DNA of 64,000 bases from Massilia oculi. Lineage in GTDB: Bacteria; Pseudomonadota; Gammaproteobacteria; Burkholderiales; Burkholderiaceae_D. The position numbers and the translations under genes are program-made. The stretch lies in assembly GCF_003143515.1 (NCBI RefSeq), contig NZ_CP029343.1:5780654-5844653 (forward strand), read 5' to 3'. Below the pieces are notes generated by a model. That model did not search any database, was not told the DNA's origin, and saw nothing but the letters and a program-made list of their open reading frames with translations. Shown piece after piece: positions 19,099-28,256 of the stretch (position 1 is the first letter of the stretch; each line of letters starts with the position of its first letter).

Positions 19099-20238
19099 AT
19101 GAATGCCGTAACAGTACCAATCAAGACCTATGAATACGACCGGCCCCAGGCCGGCATGGCCTGCACCGCCGAGGCGTGGGCAAAAGTCCCGAGCGCACCG
19201 GAAATGGCCGAGCGCGCCGAACTGAAGGAACGCATCCGGCGGCTCCTGAAAGAGAAGGGCGCCGTGCTGGTGGCCCACTATTACGTGGACGCCGACCTGC
19301 AAGACCTGGCCGAGGAAACCGGCGGCTGCGTCTCCGATTCGCTGGAGATGGCGCGCTTCGGCCGCGACCACCCGGCCCAGACCCTGGTGGTGGCCGGCGT
19401 GCGCTTCATGGGCGAGACCGCCAAGATCCTCAGCCCCGAGAAAACCATCCTGATGCCCGACCTCGACGCGACCTGCTCGCTCGACCTGGGTTGCCCGGCC
19501 GACGAGTTCGCGGCCTTCTGCGACCAGCATCCGGATCGCACCGTCGTCGTGTACGCCAACACCAGCGCCGCCGTGAAGGCGCGCGCCGACTGGATGGTGA
19601 CCTCGTCGATCGGCCTGGACATCGTGGCCGAGCTGCACGCCCAGGGCAAGAAGATCCTGTGGGCGCCCGACCGCCACCTGGGTTCGTATATCCAGGCCAA
19701 GACCGGCGCCGACATGCTGCTGTGGCAGGGTTCCTGCCTGGTGCACGACGAGTTCAAGGGCATCGAGCTCGACCTGCTGAGGGCCGAATACCCGAATGCG
19801 AAGGTGCTGGTGCATCCGGAATCGCCCGCCAACGTCGTGGCCCAGGCCGACGCGGTCGGCTCGACCACCCAGCTGATCAACGCGGCCCAGACCATGGACG
19901 CGCTACAGTTCATCGTCGCCACCGACAACGGCATCCTGCACAAGATGCGGATGGCGGCGCCGGGTAAAACCTTCATCGAGGCGCCAACCGCCGGCAACAG
20001 CGCGACCTGCAAGAGCTGCGCGCACTGCCCATGGATGGCCATGAACGGACTGCGCAATCTTGCCGAGGTGCTGGAATCGGGCGCCAACCAGGTCCACGTC
20101 GAGCCGAGCGTGGGCCTGCAGGCGAAACGCGCCATCGACCGCATGCTCGATTTCGCCGCCGCCAAGCGCGCCAAGGCGCTGCCGACCGGCAAACTGGAAA
20201 ACAATGCCCCTATGTTCTCGGGGGTAGGACCGGCATGA
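19099..20238 (+). CDS. nadA: Quinolinate synthase NadA
   Basis: A 379-residue 4Fe-4S enzyme. It condenses iminoaspartate (from NadB) with dihydroxyacetone phosphate to quinolinate in de novo NAD synthesis. The N-terminus has [21 protein letters not shown] (substrate His and Tyr). The three cluster cysteines lie in [15 protein letters not shown], in [11 protein letters not shown] and in [16 protein letters not shown]. Its length and ending are normal for the long proteobacterial form. The stop overlaps the nadC start (ATGA), so translation is coupled. Confidence 0.95.
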   Translation: MNAVTVPIKTYEYDRPQAGMACTAEAWAKVPSAPEMAERAELKERIRRLLKEKGAVLVAHYYVDADLQDLAEETGGCVSDSLEMARFGRDHPAQTLVVAGVRFMGETAKILSPEKTILMPDLDATCSLDLGCPADEFAAFCDQHPDRTVVVYANTSAAVKARADWMVTSSIGLDIVAELHAQGKKILWAPDRHLGSYIQAKTGADMLLWQGSCLVHDEFKGIELDLLRAEYPNAKVLVHPESPANVVAQADAVGSTTQLINAAQTMDALQFIVATDNGILHKMRMAAPGKTFIEAPTAGNSATCKSCAHCPWMAMNGLRNLAEVLESGANQVHVEPSVGLQAKRAIDRMLDFAAAKRAKALPTGKLENNAPMFSGVGPA

Positions 20239-21097
20239 CGCTACTTACGAATCCCCACGCCCAGTTCGACGACAAGCTGCAGGCCGCCTTCGAACAGAAC
20301 ATCCTGGCCGCGCTGCTGGAAGACGTCGGCACGGGCGACCTGACCGGCAAGCTGGTCCCAAGCGATACCCTGGTGACCGCCCGCGTGATCGTGCGCGAAG
20401 CCGCCGTGCTGTGCGGCGCCCCGTGGTTCGAAGGGCTGATGCTGGCGGTCGACCAGGACACCGAGATCGACTGGCACTACGCCGAGGGCGACCTCATGGC
20501 GGCCGACTCGACGGTGTGCACGATCCGCGCCAATCCGCGCTCGCTGCTCACGGCCGAGCGTGGCGCGCTGAACTTCATGCAGCTGCTGTCGGGCGTGGCG
20601 ACGGCCACCCGTCGCTACGTCGACGTCGTTGCCGGCACCAATGCGGCGATCCTCGATACCCGCAAGACCTTGCCGGGCCTGCGCCTGGCGCAAAAATATG
20701 CGGTGCGTGTCGGCGGCGGCAAGAACCAGCGCATGGCGCTGTATGACGGCATCCTGATCAAGGAAAACCATATCGCAGCGGCGGGCGGCGTGACGGCCGC
20801 GCTGGGGCGGCAGCGCGCCTTAACTCCGGTGCGCCGGTGCAGATCGAGGTCGAGACCATCGCCCAGCTCGAAGAAGCGCTGGCCGCCGGCGTCAAGTCGG
20901 TCCTGCTCGACAATTTCGACCTGGCGCGCATGGTTGAAGCGGTGAAGGTGAACGCCGGCCGTGCGCTGCTGGAAGCGTCGGGCGGCATCAATATGGAGAC
21001 CGTGCGCGCGATCGCCGAAACGGGCGTCGACCGCATCTCGATCGGCAGCCTGACCAAGGACGTGCGCGCGACCGATTACTCGCTGCGCATCATCTGA
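20235..21097 (+). pseudogene. nadC: Quinolinate phosphoribosyltransferase NadC, one-base frameshift
   Basis: NadC converts quinolinate and PRPP to nicotinate mononucleotide, CO2 and PPi. The first part (20235 to about 20804) is a normal NadC: LLEDVGTGDLTG, RGALNFMQLLSGVAT, DTRKTLPGLRLAQKYAV and KENHIAAAGGVTAAL. The rest (VQIEVETIAQLEEALAAG, LLDNFD, LEASGGINMETV, RISIGSLT) continues in another frame from 20805 on. One extra G in the run GGGG at 20804-20807 restores a continuous protein of about 287 residues. In this sequence the first frame ends in unrelated residues at 20945. Because every catalytic segment is otherwise perfect and the gene is normally needed, a sequencing deletion is as likely as a true mutation. 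Confidence 0.85.
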
Positions 21098-21119
21098 ACC
21101 ATCATTCTTTCAGTATTTC

Positions 21120-21440
21120 ATGACCACTTCCGACAAGTTGAAACGTTCGCTCGGCTTTCGCCTGTTCTGGCTCGGCTTCGGCCTGCTGCTGGGCGTGCCC
21201 CAGCTCCTCGACGGCATCATGTACGGCATGAAGGGCGAGCTGTTCTTCGGTATCGGCATGCTGCTGGTCGGCATCCGCGGCTTCCTGCGCCCGGTGGTGC
21301 TGGGCCGCGCGATGGCGCTCAAGCGCGACGACTCGGCCGAGGCGTCGTCGATCGGCTCGACGGCCGTGCATGGCGCGCTGTCGCTGGCGATGGCGGCGAG
21401 CTTGTTCGCTGGCCTCGCGATCAAGCTCGGTAACAGCTAA
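21120..21440 (+). CDS. Small inner-membrane protein of unknown function
   Basis: A 106-residue protein with hydrophobic segments LFWLGFGLLLGVPQLLDGIMYG, FFGIGMLLVGIRGFL and GALSLAMAASLFAGLAI. The basic loop RAMALKRDD between helices 2 and 3 suggests a cytoplasmic turn. It starts 22 bases after nadC and may be on the same transcript. Its stop overlaps by four bases the stop of the convergent hydrolase gene. I do not recognise a family. Confidence 0.6.
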   Translation: MTTSDKLKRSLGFRLFWLGFGLLLGVPQLLDGIMYGMKGELFFGIGMLLVGIRGFLRPVVLGRAMALKRDDSAEASSIGSTAVHGALSLAMAASLFAGLAIKLGNS

Positions 21441-22483
21441 ACCCCGCTTTCGCCGGCCGCCGCCTCCGCATTTTCACGCGCACTCGGCAAGTGGGCCGGC
21501 ACGCCAACCAGGGACGCGATCGCATCGATCGCTCCCAGCACCTTCCCCGGTTCCGCGTAATGCAGCATATGACCCACGCCAGGCGTGACCGACAGCTCGC
21601 TATGGCGTAGCGCCGCGTGCAAGCGCTCGGCATTGTGCGCGCAGTCGCAGACCGCATCCTGGGTGCCGGACAGGATCTGCACGGGGACCTTCAGCCTTCC
21701 AAACCGCCGCGCCAGGGATATCGCTGCCGGCACCATCAGGCTGCCATCGGCGGTATTTGCGCGCAATTGGCCGGGACGCAGGGACATCCATGGAGACACT
21801 GCGCGAAAGCGCTCGGACACCGGCAAGGGCGCGAACGCGCGCCCGACCGCGGCTGGCCAGATCAGGCGTCCGGCGAGCGGCGCCACGGTGTAGCGCAACG
21901 CGTCGCCTACCAGCGGGATGGCTGGCGGCGCGCCGACCATCACGTCCATGCGCACGCTGGGATAGTAGTAGCCCGAGACCAGCACCAGCCCGCGAACGAA
22001 CTCCGGCACCTGCAGTCCCATGTTCAGCGCCACCAGCGTGCCCCAGGAATGGCCGGTGACGATGGCGCTGTCCACGTTCAGTTCCTGCAGCGCGTGATGC
22101 AGCAGGCGCGCCTGCCGGTCCGGGGTCCAGACCGTGCCGCGCGGGCGCTCGCTGTAGCCGAAGCCGGGGCGGTCGAAGGCGATCACCCGGTAGTGTTCGG
22201 CGGCGGCGTCCAGCAGGCCGCTGTGTTCCCAGTCGGTGGCGTCGACGCCATTGCCGTGCAGGAGCACCAGCACCGGCCCCTTGCCGCGTTCCAGGTAATG
22301 CAGCTTGACGCCGTCGACCGTGATGAAGCTGCCCGCCGGCGGGTGGTCGCGTTCGGCGCGCCGGGACTTGGCGCGTACCACCAGCCAGGACGCCAGCAGG
22401 CCCAGGCCGGCGATGGCGACGCCGGCCGACAGGCGGCGCGTGGTGCGCGCGTTGTCGCCAGTGCTTCGATAAGTGCTGATCAC
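21437..22483 (-). CDS. Membrane-anchored alpha/beta hydrolase
   Basis: About 348 residues. An N-terminal anchor (LSAGVAIAGLGLLASWLVV then RAKSRR) precedes an alpha/beta hydrolase domain: LVLLHGNGVDATDW (oxyanion region), FDRPGFGYSERPRG, nucleophile elbow VTGHSWGTLVALNMG, acid in QILSGTQDAVCD and His in TPGVGHMLHYAEP. The RPGFGYSxRP motif and the anchor resemble haloalkane-dehalogenase and epoxide-hydrolase relatives. GTG at 22483 is preferred because it places the anchor at the N-terminus; an ATG at 22534 would overlap the sir2 gene. It follows sir2 in a minus-strand operon. Confidence 0.78.
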   Translation of the reverse strand: MISTYRSTGDNARTTRRLSAGVAIAGLGLLASWLVVRAKSRRAERDHPPAGSFITVDGVKLHYLERGKGPVLVLLHGNGVDATDWEHSGLLDAAAEHYRVIAFDRPGFGYSERPRGTVWTPDRQARLLHHALQELNVDSAIVTGHSWGTLVALNMGLQVPEFVRGLVLVSGYYYPSVRMDVMVGAPPAIPLVGDALRYTVAPLAGRLIWPAAVGRAFAPLPVSERFRAVSPWMSLRPGQLRANTADGSLMVPAAISLARRFGRLKVPVQILSGTQDAVCDCAHNAERLHAALRHSELSVTPGVGHMLHYAEPGKVLGAIDAIASLVGVPAHLPSARENAEAAAGESGV

Positions 22484-22506
22484 ATGGTCCCCGATGGTCG
22501 ATAAGG

Positions 22507-23372
22507 TCAAGTGGCGGCGCTGGCCGGTTCGCATCCAGCAGCCGCGCCACGTGCGGCAGGATCTGCTCGGCCGAGGCCTCGACCTTGAGCGCCAGCATGT
22601 CGTCCGCGCGGGTGCGGCCGAGGTTGATGGCGGCGATCGGCTTGCCCGCCGCCTGCGCCAGCCGGCAGAAGCGGAAACCCGAATACACCATCAGCGACGA
22701 ACCGACCACCAGCAACGCGTCGGCCGCCTCCATCTGGGCCAGTGCGCAGGCCGTGCGGCTGGGCGGCACGTTATCGCCGAAAAACACGACGTCGGGCATC
22801 AAGACCCCGCCACAGTGGACGCAGGCGGGAATGGCGACGCCGCTCACGGCATCGGGATCGAGCGCCGCGTCGCCGTCGGGCAGCGGGGTGGCCATCGCCT
22901 GCAGCAGGGCCGGATTGGCGAATTCGAGCTGGGTCTGCACGAAAGCACGGGGAAAGCGCGCATGGCAGGCCAGGCAACTCACATGATGGATATTGCCGTG
23001 CAATTCGAGCAGGGCGTGGCTGCCGGCCTGCTGGTGCAGGCCGTCGACGTTCTGGGTCAGGATGAAACCGAGCTTGCCGGCCGCTTCGAGGGCGGCGAGC
23101 GCCCGGTGCCCGTCGTTGGGCCTGGCGCGCGCCAGCAGCGGCCAGCCGACCATGCTGCGCGCCCAATAGCGGCGCTGGATCGCCACGTCGCGCCGGAACT
23201 CCGGACCCTGGATCGGCAGGCGGCCGCGGCGCACGCCGTCACGGTCGCGGTAATCGGGGATGCCGGAGGCGGTCGACAGGCCGGCGCCGGTCAGGACCAG
23301 GGTACGAGGGTGCCTTGCCAAGAAAGAGGCCAGCGCGTCGACGCCGTCTTGAGTGCTGAGACCTTCTGCCAT
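22507..23372 (-). CDS. Sir2-family NAD-dependent protein deacylase (stop codon lost or frameshifted)
   Basis: A sirtuin of about 285 residues. The NAD fold has VLTGAGLSTASGIPDYRD and GFILTQNVDGLHQQAG; the general-base His is in LHGNIHHVSC. The zinc cysteines are CLACHARF and CVHCGG, followed by LMPDVVFFGDNVPP and VVGSSLMVYSGFRF. ATG 23372 has GGAGGA at the right distance. The frame does not close where a sirtuin should end (around HVARLLDAN); it stays open to 21600 as Arg/Gly-rich nonsense over the hydrolase gene. One more C near 22515 would give an ending PPT and a stop at 22507-22509, which I take as the likely true end. The enzyme consumes NAD to deacylate lysines, fitting the NAD genes around it. 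Confidence 0.8.
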
Positions 23373-23450
23373 GCCGCTTTTTCCTCCCATGCATGGGATC
23401 GTAACATCGGCAATCGGAACACTACACACGATTCCCCGGGTCAGCGCCGC

Positions 23451-24356
23451 TTATCTGGCGGATACCGCGATCCCGCCCACGATCATGCCGAATGCCACCA
23501 CATGATACAGGTGCGGCGCCTCGCCGAGAAACGCCGACGACAGCAGCGCGGTGAACAGCGGCGTCAGGTTGATGAAGAAGGCGCCCAGGCTCGGCCCGGC
23601 GCGCTGCACGCCGGCGCCCCAGCAGCGCATGGCGATGATGGCCGGGCCGATCGCCACGTACAGCAGGGCGGCGACGACCGGCCAGCTCCAGGCGATGTGC
23701 ACGTCCTGGATCGCCCATTCGCCGCCGGCCAGCGCGGCCGACCACAGCACGCCGAACCCGACCTGGGCCAGCAGGAAGGCGGCCCAGTCCGCACGCAGCG
23801 CGGGCACGTCCTTTTGCTGCATCAGCAGCCAGCTATAGAAGGACCAGGCAATGGTGGCCAGGATCATGTACACGTCGCCCGACACCAGCCGCAGCGCCGC
23901 CAGCTCGGCCAGCGAGCCGCGGCACATCACGACGAGCACACCGGCGATCGACAGCACCGCTCCCGCGACCTGCCTGCGCTTGACCGGGATGCCGAAAAAC
24001 AGCCGCCCGACCAGCAGCATCCACACCGGAACGCCGGAGGCGACCAGGGTCACGTTGATCGGGGACGAACTCTGCAGCGCCAGATATTGCAATGAGTTGT
24101 ACAGGCCGACGCCCAGCAGGCCGAGCATGCTGTAGCGCTTCCAGTTGGTCAATACACCGCTGCCGGCGCGCAGGGCGGCCCGCCCCAGCGGCAGCAGCAC
24201 CGCCAGCGCGATCGACCAGCGAATCAGGTTGAGCGTCATCGGCGGCACCGCGTCGCGCACCAGCCGCCCGACGATGGCGTTGCCGGCCCATAGCACGGGC
24301 GGGATGGTCAGGAGCAGGGCGGTGGCGGGGTTCAGCCGGTAGCCAGGCGTCGACAT
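23451..24356 (-). CDS. DMT/EamA family transporter
   Basis: A 301-residue inner-membrane protein with about ten helices in two EamA halves (for example LLTIPPVLWAGNAIVGRLV, and in the second half YMILATIAWSFYSWLLM). The second-half motif FFINLTPLFTALLSSAFLGEAPHLYHVVAFGMIVGG is typical of the drug/metabolite exporter superfamily. It starts one base after the nadB stop, so it should be translated with nadB. The substrate is unknown; its position among NAD genes may be meaningful or chance. Confidence 0.85.
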   Translation of the reverse strand: MSTPGYRLNPATALLLTIPPVLWAGNAIVGRLVRDAVPPMTLNLIRWSIALAVLLPLGRAALRAGSGVLTNWKRYSMLGLLGVGLYNSLQYLALQSSSPINVTLVASGVPVWMLLVGRLFFGIPVKRRQVAGAVLSIAGVLVVMCRGSLAELAALRLVSGDVYMILATIAWSFYSWLLMQQKDVPALRADWAAFLLAQVGFGVLWSAALAGGEWAIQDVHIAWSWPVVAALLYVAIGPAIIAMRCWGAGVQRAGPSLGAFFINLTPLFTALLSSAFLGEAPHLYHVVAFGMIVGGIAVSAR

Positions 24357-24357
24357 C

Positions 24358-25965
24358 TCAGCGGCGGCGCGGCGTCAGGACGCTCGGCAGCGCCTTCGGC
24401 AGGGTGTCCGGGAAATCGCGCGAATAGTGCAGGCCGCGGCTTTCGTGGCGCGACAGCGCGCTCTTGACGATCAGGTGCGCCACCTCGACCAGGTTGCGCA
24501 GCTCCAGCAGGTCGGGCGTGATGCGGAAGTTGCGGTAATACTCGTCGATCTCTTCCTTGAGCAGCTTGATGCGGTGCTCGGCCCGCTCGAGGCGCTTAGT
24601 GGTGCGCACGATGCCGACGTAATTCCACATGAAACGGCGCAGCTCGTCCCAGTTGTGCGCAATGACCACTTCTTCGTCGGCATTGGTGACCCGGCTTTCG
24701 TCCCAGGCCGGCAAGGCCGGATGCTCGACCGGGCTGCTGCCAGCAATATGCTCGGCGCAGGCGCGCCCCACCACCACGCATTCCAGCAGCGAATTGCTGG
24801 CCAGGCGGTTGGCGCCGTGCAGGCCGGTGCAGGCGGTTTCGCCCACCGCGTACAGGCCGGGGATGTCGGTGCGTCCGGCCAGGTCGGTGACCACGCCGCC
24901 GCAGGTAAAGTGCACGGCCGGCACGACGGGGATCGGCTCGCGCGTGATGTCGATGCCGAGCTCCAGGCAGCGCGCGTAAATCGTCGGGAAGTGCTCCTTG
25001 AGGAAGGCCGGATCCTGGTGGCTGATGTCCAGGTCCACGTGATCCAGGCCGCGCTTCTTCATCTCGAAGTCGATCGCGCGGGCGACGACGTCGCGCGGGG
25101 CCAGTTCGCCGCGCTCGTCGTGGGCCGGCATGAAGCGGGTGCCGGCCACGGCGCCGGCTTCGCGCGGCAGCTTGAGCAATCCGCCTTCGCCGCGGATCGC
25201 CTCGGTGATCAGGAAGGATTTGGCGTAGGGATGGTACAGGCAGGTCGGATGGAACTGGATGAACTCCATGTTCGACACCCGGCAGCGGGCGCGCCATGCC
25301 ATGGCGATGCCGTCGCCGGTGGCGGTGTCGGGATTGGTGGTGTACAGGTAGACCTTGCCGGCGCCGCCGGTGGCCAGCACCGTGTGTTCGGCCTCGAAGG
25401 TCAGCACCTGGCCGCTCTCGATATCCTGCACATACAGGCCATAGCATTGCGGCTGGCCCACCAGCGCCGGCGCGCCCAGCTTGTCGGAGGTAATGACGTC
25501 GATCGCCACGTGGTGCTCGAACAGGGCGATATTCGGATGCGCGCGCACCTTCTGTTCCAGGGTCACCTGCACCGCGTGGCCGGTGGCGTCGGCGGCATGG
25601 ATGATGCGGCGCTGGCTATGGCCGCCTTCGCGGGTCAGGTGGAAGCCCAGTTCGGCCGTGGCGTCGCGGGTGAACGGCACGCCTTGCTCGATCAGCCATT
25701 CGATCGCGGCGCGGCCGCCCTCGACGATGGTGCGGGTCGCGCCTTCGTCGCACAGGCCGGCGCCGGCGACCAGGGTGTCGTCGATGTGCTGGTCATGACT
25801 GTCGCCCGAATCGAGGACGGCGGCGATCCCGCCCTGGGCCCAGCTGCTGGCGCCATCGCGCAGTGCGCGCTTCGAGATGATGGCGACCTTGCGGGTCTCG
25901 GCCAGGTGCAGGGCAACGGACAGGCCGGCCAGGCCGCTGCCGACGATCGCGACGTCAAATTTCAT
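24358..25965 (-). CDS. nadB: L-aspartate oxidase NadB
   Basis: About 535 residues. This FAD enzyme oxidises L-aspartate to iminoaspartate, the substrate of NadA. The FAD site is [19 protein letters not shown]. The active-site region has [51 protein letters not shown] and [39 protein letters not shown]. The C-terminal helical domain includes [20 protein letters not shown] 25965 is chosen because the fold begins directly with [11 protein letters not shown]. It is transcribed away from pnuC and towards the DMT and sir2 genes. Confidence 0.95.
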   Translation of the reverse strand: MKFDVAIVGSGLAGLSVALHLAETRKVAIISKRALRDGASSWAQGGIAAVLDSGDSHDQHIDDTLVAGAGLCDEGATRTIVEGGRAAIEWLIEQGVPFTRDATAELGFHLTREGGHSQRRIIHAADATGHAVQVTLEQKVRAHPNIALFEHHVAIDVITSDKLGAPALVGQPQCYGLYVQDIESGQVLTFEAEHTVLATGGAGKVYLYTTNPDTATGDGIAMAWRARCRVSNMEFIQFHPTCLYHPYAKSFLITEAIRGEGGLLKLPREAGAVAGTRFMPAHDERGELAPRDVVARAIDFEMKKRGLDHVDLDISHQDPAFLKEHFPTIYARCLELGIDITREPIPVVPAVHFTCGGVVTDLAGRTDIPGLYAVGETACTGLHGANRLASNSLLECVVVGRACAEHIAGSSPVEHPALPAWDESRVTNADEEVVIAHNWDELRRFMWNYVGIVRTTKRLERAEHRIKLLKEEIDEYYRNFRITPDLLELRNLVEVAHLIVKSALSRHESRGLHYSRDFPDTLPKALPSVLTPRRR

Positions 25966-26128
25966 GGCAATGTCATATTTGTACAGAGGCATCACTATAA
26001 GCCATTTGTGGTCTTTACGTCAGGCCCGGGGAAGGTGTCCACCTTGCTGATCAGTGTACGGCCGCGCACCGAGAGGCGGCCCGCAGGCACGTTAGGATGA
26101 GGTTTTAGCCACCCATCAAGGACATACC

Positions 26129-26623
26129 ATGACCGCAGACCGTCACCACGCAGCCGCGCTCGCCGACAGGATCGGCTCGATGCGCTTCGCCATGTTCACC
26201 TTCCGCGACCAGTACGACCACCTGGTCAGCCAGCCGATGACCAAGCAGGACATCGATGCCGAAGGCGGCCTGTGGTTCTTCGTCAATTCGACCACCGAAC
26301 TGTGGGACAGCATTGGACACCAGCCCGAGGTCAACGTCAGCTTCGCCGACAACGAGAACAGCACCTATGTCTCGGTCAGCGGCCGCGCCGAACGGGTGGT
26401 CGACCGGGCGCAAGTCCAGGCCCGTTGGAATCCGATGGTGCAGGCCTGGTTCCCGGCCGGCCCGGAAGACCAGCACGCCGTGCTGGTGCGGGTCGATCCG
26501 CATGCCGCCGAATATTGGGACTCGAACGACAGCAAGATGGTGCGCCTGTTCGCCATGGCCAAGGCGGCCGTGACCGGCACCCAGCCGGACGTGGACGGCG
26601 AGCACGGGACCATCAAGCTGTAA
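26129..26623 (+). CDS. Pyridoxamine 5'-phosphate oxidase-like (general stress protein 26 type)
   Basis: A 164-residue flavin-binding split-barrel protein. Marks are MRFAMFTFRDQYDHLVSQPMT near residue 15-35, LWFFVNSTTELWDSIG, VNVSFADNENSTYVSVSGRAERV and AEYWDSNDSKMVRLFAMAKAAVTG. This is the Pyrid_ox_like form found in general stress proteins, which bind FMN or FAD but are not true PdxH enzymes. It is a cytoplasmic protein with its own promoter region, just upstream of pnuC (58-base gap). Confidence 0.8.
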   Translation: MTADRHHAAALADRIGSMRFAMFTFRDQYDHLVSQPMTKQDIDAEGGLWFFVNSTTELWDSIGHQPEVNVSFADNENSTYVSVSGRAERVVDRAQVQARWNPMVQAWFPAGPEDQHAVLVRVDPHAAEYWDSNDSKMVRLFAMAKAAVTGTQPDVDGEHGTIKL

Positions 26624-26681
26624 TTCTTGCAGCAGGGCACACGTCTGCCTTACAGTAGCGCTCCCGAATCCTGGAGCGCAC

Positions 26682-27254
26682 ATGATCCCGAGCCCGCTCG
26701 AACTGGCGGCCAACGCCTTCACGGCCGCCGCCATCCTGCTGGCTGGCCGCAACCACGTCCACACCTGGTGGACGGGCATCGTCGGCTGCACGCTGTTCGG
26801 CGTGTTGTTCGCCCAAAACCATTTATATGCCGACGTCGTGCTGCAGATGTTCTTCGTCGGCACCGGGGCGCTGGGCTGGTGGCGCTGGCTGCACGGCAAC
26901 AACGGCGCGCCGCTGCCGATCACCCACGCCGGCTGGCGCAGCCTGGCATGGATGATCCCGGCCGGGATCGCCGCCACCGCCGCCTACGGCGCCTTGCTGC
27001 ATTTTTATACGAATGCCTACGCGCCCTTCATCGATTCGGCGGTGCTGGTGTTCAGCGTCATCGCCCAGCTCCTGATGATGCAGCGGCGCATCGAGAACTG
27101 GCCGGTGTGGCTGCTGGTCAATACCATCGCCGTGCCGTTGTACTACAGCCGCGGGCTCTACCTGACGGCCTTTCTTTACCTGTGCTTCTGGGTCAATGCG
27201 ATCGTGTCCTGGGTGTGGTGGACCAGGCTGGCCCGCCGCCAGGCGGGCGCTTGA
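26682..27254 (+). CDS. pnuC: Nicotinamide mononucleotide/riboside transporter PnuC
   Basis: A 190-residue inner-membrane carrier with about seven helices. Family marks include LAANAFTAAAILLAGRNHVHTWW at the start, NGAPLPITHAGWRSLAW, and the C-terminal WPVWLLVNTIAVPLYYSRGLYLTAFLYLCFWVNAIVSWVWW with the W-x7-N pattern that lines the substrate path. PnuC imports nicotinamide riboside down its gradient. Nearby nadA, nadC, nadB and sir2 make this a local NAD-supply neighbourhood. Whether it prefers nicotinamide riboside or a related vitamin cannot be told from sequence alone. Confidence 0.85.
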   Translation: MIPSPLELAANAFTAAAILLAGRNHVHTWWTGIVGCTLFGVLFAQNHLYADVVLQMFFVGTGALGWWRWLHGNNGAPLPITHAGWRSLAWMIPAGIAATAAYGALLHFYTNAYAPFIDSAVLVFSVIAQLLMMQRRIENWPVWLLVNTIAVPLYYSRGLYLTAFLYLCFWVNAIVSWVWWTRLARRQAGA

Positions 27255-27656
27255 TCACGGCTGGGCCGGCGGCAGATCCCGCTCGTCTTGGTTCCCGCCT
27301 GTCTCGGGCGTCCCCAGGCCGGTCTCCCTTGGCCCAGCCTGGCTGGCGCGGGTATCCTGGGCGCCCGGATTGGCATGGGTCATCGCCGCATCCACCGATT
27401 CCGTGCGCGGCGCCGCATCGAGCGTCTCGACATTGACGTCGGCCGTGCCGGGCGCGAGTTCTTCGGCGCCGTCCGGCGCGTTGACGTAGGGGCCGGACTG
27501 GTTGCGGGTCAGGCCCGGTCCACCGTTGCCGCCGGTCTCGGTCTGGCTCTCATGGCTGGGCGTGGCGCCTTGTTGGCCGCTGGTCTGGCCGCCGACGCCG
27601 ACGGTCACGGCGCCGTCGTCCGGTTTGCCCTGGGGTGTCGATGTGGATTGGGTCAT
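27255..27656 (-). CDS. Low-complexity hydrophilic protein of unknown function
   Basis: A 133-residue protein (MTQSTSTPQGKPDDG...) made almost only of Gly, Thr, Pro, Ser, Asp, Glu and Gln, with no hydrophobic core and no cysteine. It would be disordered in solution. It begins after a plausible AGGAGG site (CAGGAGGCTTAG) and its stop touches the pnuC stop. I do not recognise a family. The codon pattern (GC-rich third positions) supports a real gene. Confidence 0.5.
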   Translation of the reverse strand: MTQSTSTPQGKPDDGAVTVGVGGQTSGQQGATPSHESQTETGGNGGPGLTRNQSGPYVNAPDGAEELAPGTADVNVETLDAAPRTESVDAAMTHANPGAQDTRASQAGPRETGLGTPETGGNQDERDLPPAQP

Positions 27657-27839
27657 CTAAGCCTCCTGTCATGTTGGTTTGTGATCCACCGATGGTGGCC
27701 GCTCGGGGGCGGCACGGGTATCGGCGGCGGTAGGGAATTGCTGTAGGAGCGTGGCGCATGAACATGCTCGCCGGTATCGTGCGCGAACGGCGCCGGTCGA
27801 ATGTTAGGGTGGCCCCATCAACCATTTCTGGAGACTGCC

Positions 27840-28175
27840 ATGGAAAGCCCCGACTACGCCGCCTGCATCGCGGCCTGCAATGCCTGTGCCGACGCCTGCG
27901 ACCGCTGCGCCGGGGCCTGCCTGCGCGAGGAAGACGTCAAGATGATGGCGCGCTGCATTGCCCTCGACATCGACTGCGCCCAGCTGTGCCGCCTGGCGGC
28001 GGCCGTCATGGCGCGCGGCGGCGAGAGCGCCGCAGCCCTGTGCGGCGTCTGCGCCGAGGCCTGCGACCGCTGCGCCGAGGAGTGCGCAAAGCACCCGATG
28101 GACCACTGCCAGGCATGCGCCGCGGCCTGCCGCGAATGCGCCGACGCATGCCGGCGCATGGCCGCGGCCGCTTAA
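27840..28175 (+). CDS. Four-helix bundle copper-storage protein (Csp family)
   Basis: A 111-residue, cysteine-rich, all-helical protein. Cysteines repeat in a C-x3-C / C-x2-C rhythm along four helices (for example ACIAACNACADACDRCAGAC and CGVCAEACDRCAEEC), and the conserved CIALDIDCAQLCRLAA block is present. Csp proteins line the core of the bundle with Cys thiolates and store many Cu(I) ions. No signal peptide is present, so it is the cytosolic Csp3-like type. ATG 27840 has CTGGAGA upstream. A second, broken Csp gene lies at 42609-42911. Confidence 0.88.
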   Translation: MESPDYAACIAACNACADACDRCAGACLREEDVKMMARCIALDIDCAQLCRLAAAVMARGGESAAALCGVCAEACDRCAEECAKHPMDHCQACAAACRECADACRRMAAAA

Positions 28176-28221
28176 TACGGATCTGTCCGATATCCCTTCC
28201 TGTGCCGGAGACGTGGTGCTA

Positions 28222-28241
28222 TACTGTATATCCATACAGTT
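28222..28241 (+). promoter_or_regulatory. LexA-type SOS box upstream of the recombinase
   Basis: The site is CTGT-N8-ACAG, with flanking TA and TT that extend the dyad, and an AT-rich spacer ATATCCAT. It matches the classical LexA operator in both half-sites. It lies 16 bases before the ATG of the tyrosine recombinase, where bound LexA would block transcription. Confidence 0.8.
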
Positions 28242-28256
28242 CTTTATTGCGCCACC

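Noticed and set aside
17434..19815. Minus-strand open frame across ybiT and nadA
   Set aside because: It spans two convincing genes and an intergenic hairpin and has no recognisable domain.
21600..22506. Genuine sirtuin-hydrolase fusion
   Set aside because: The extension is in a different frame from the hydrolase and reads as Arg/Gly/Pro-rich nonsense.
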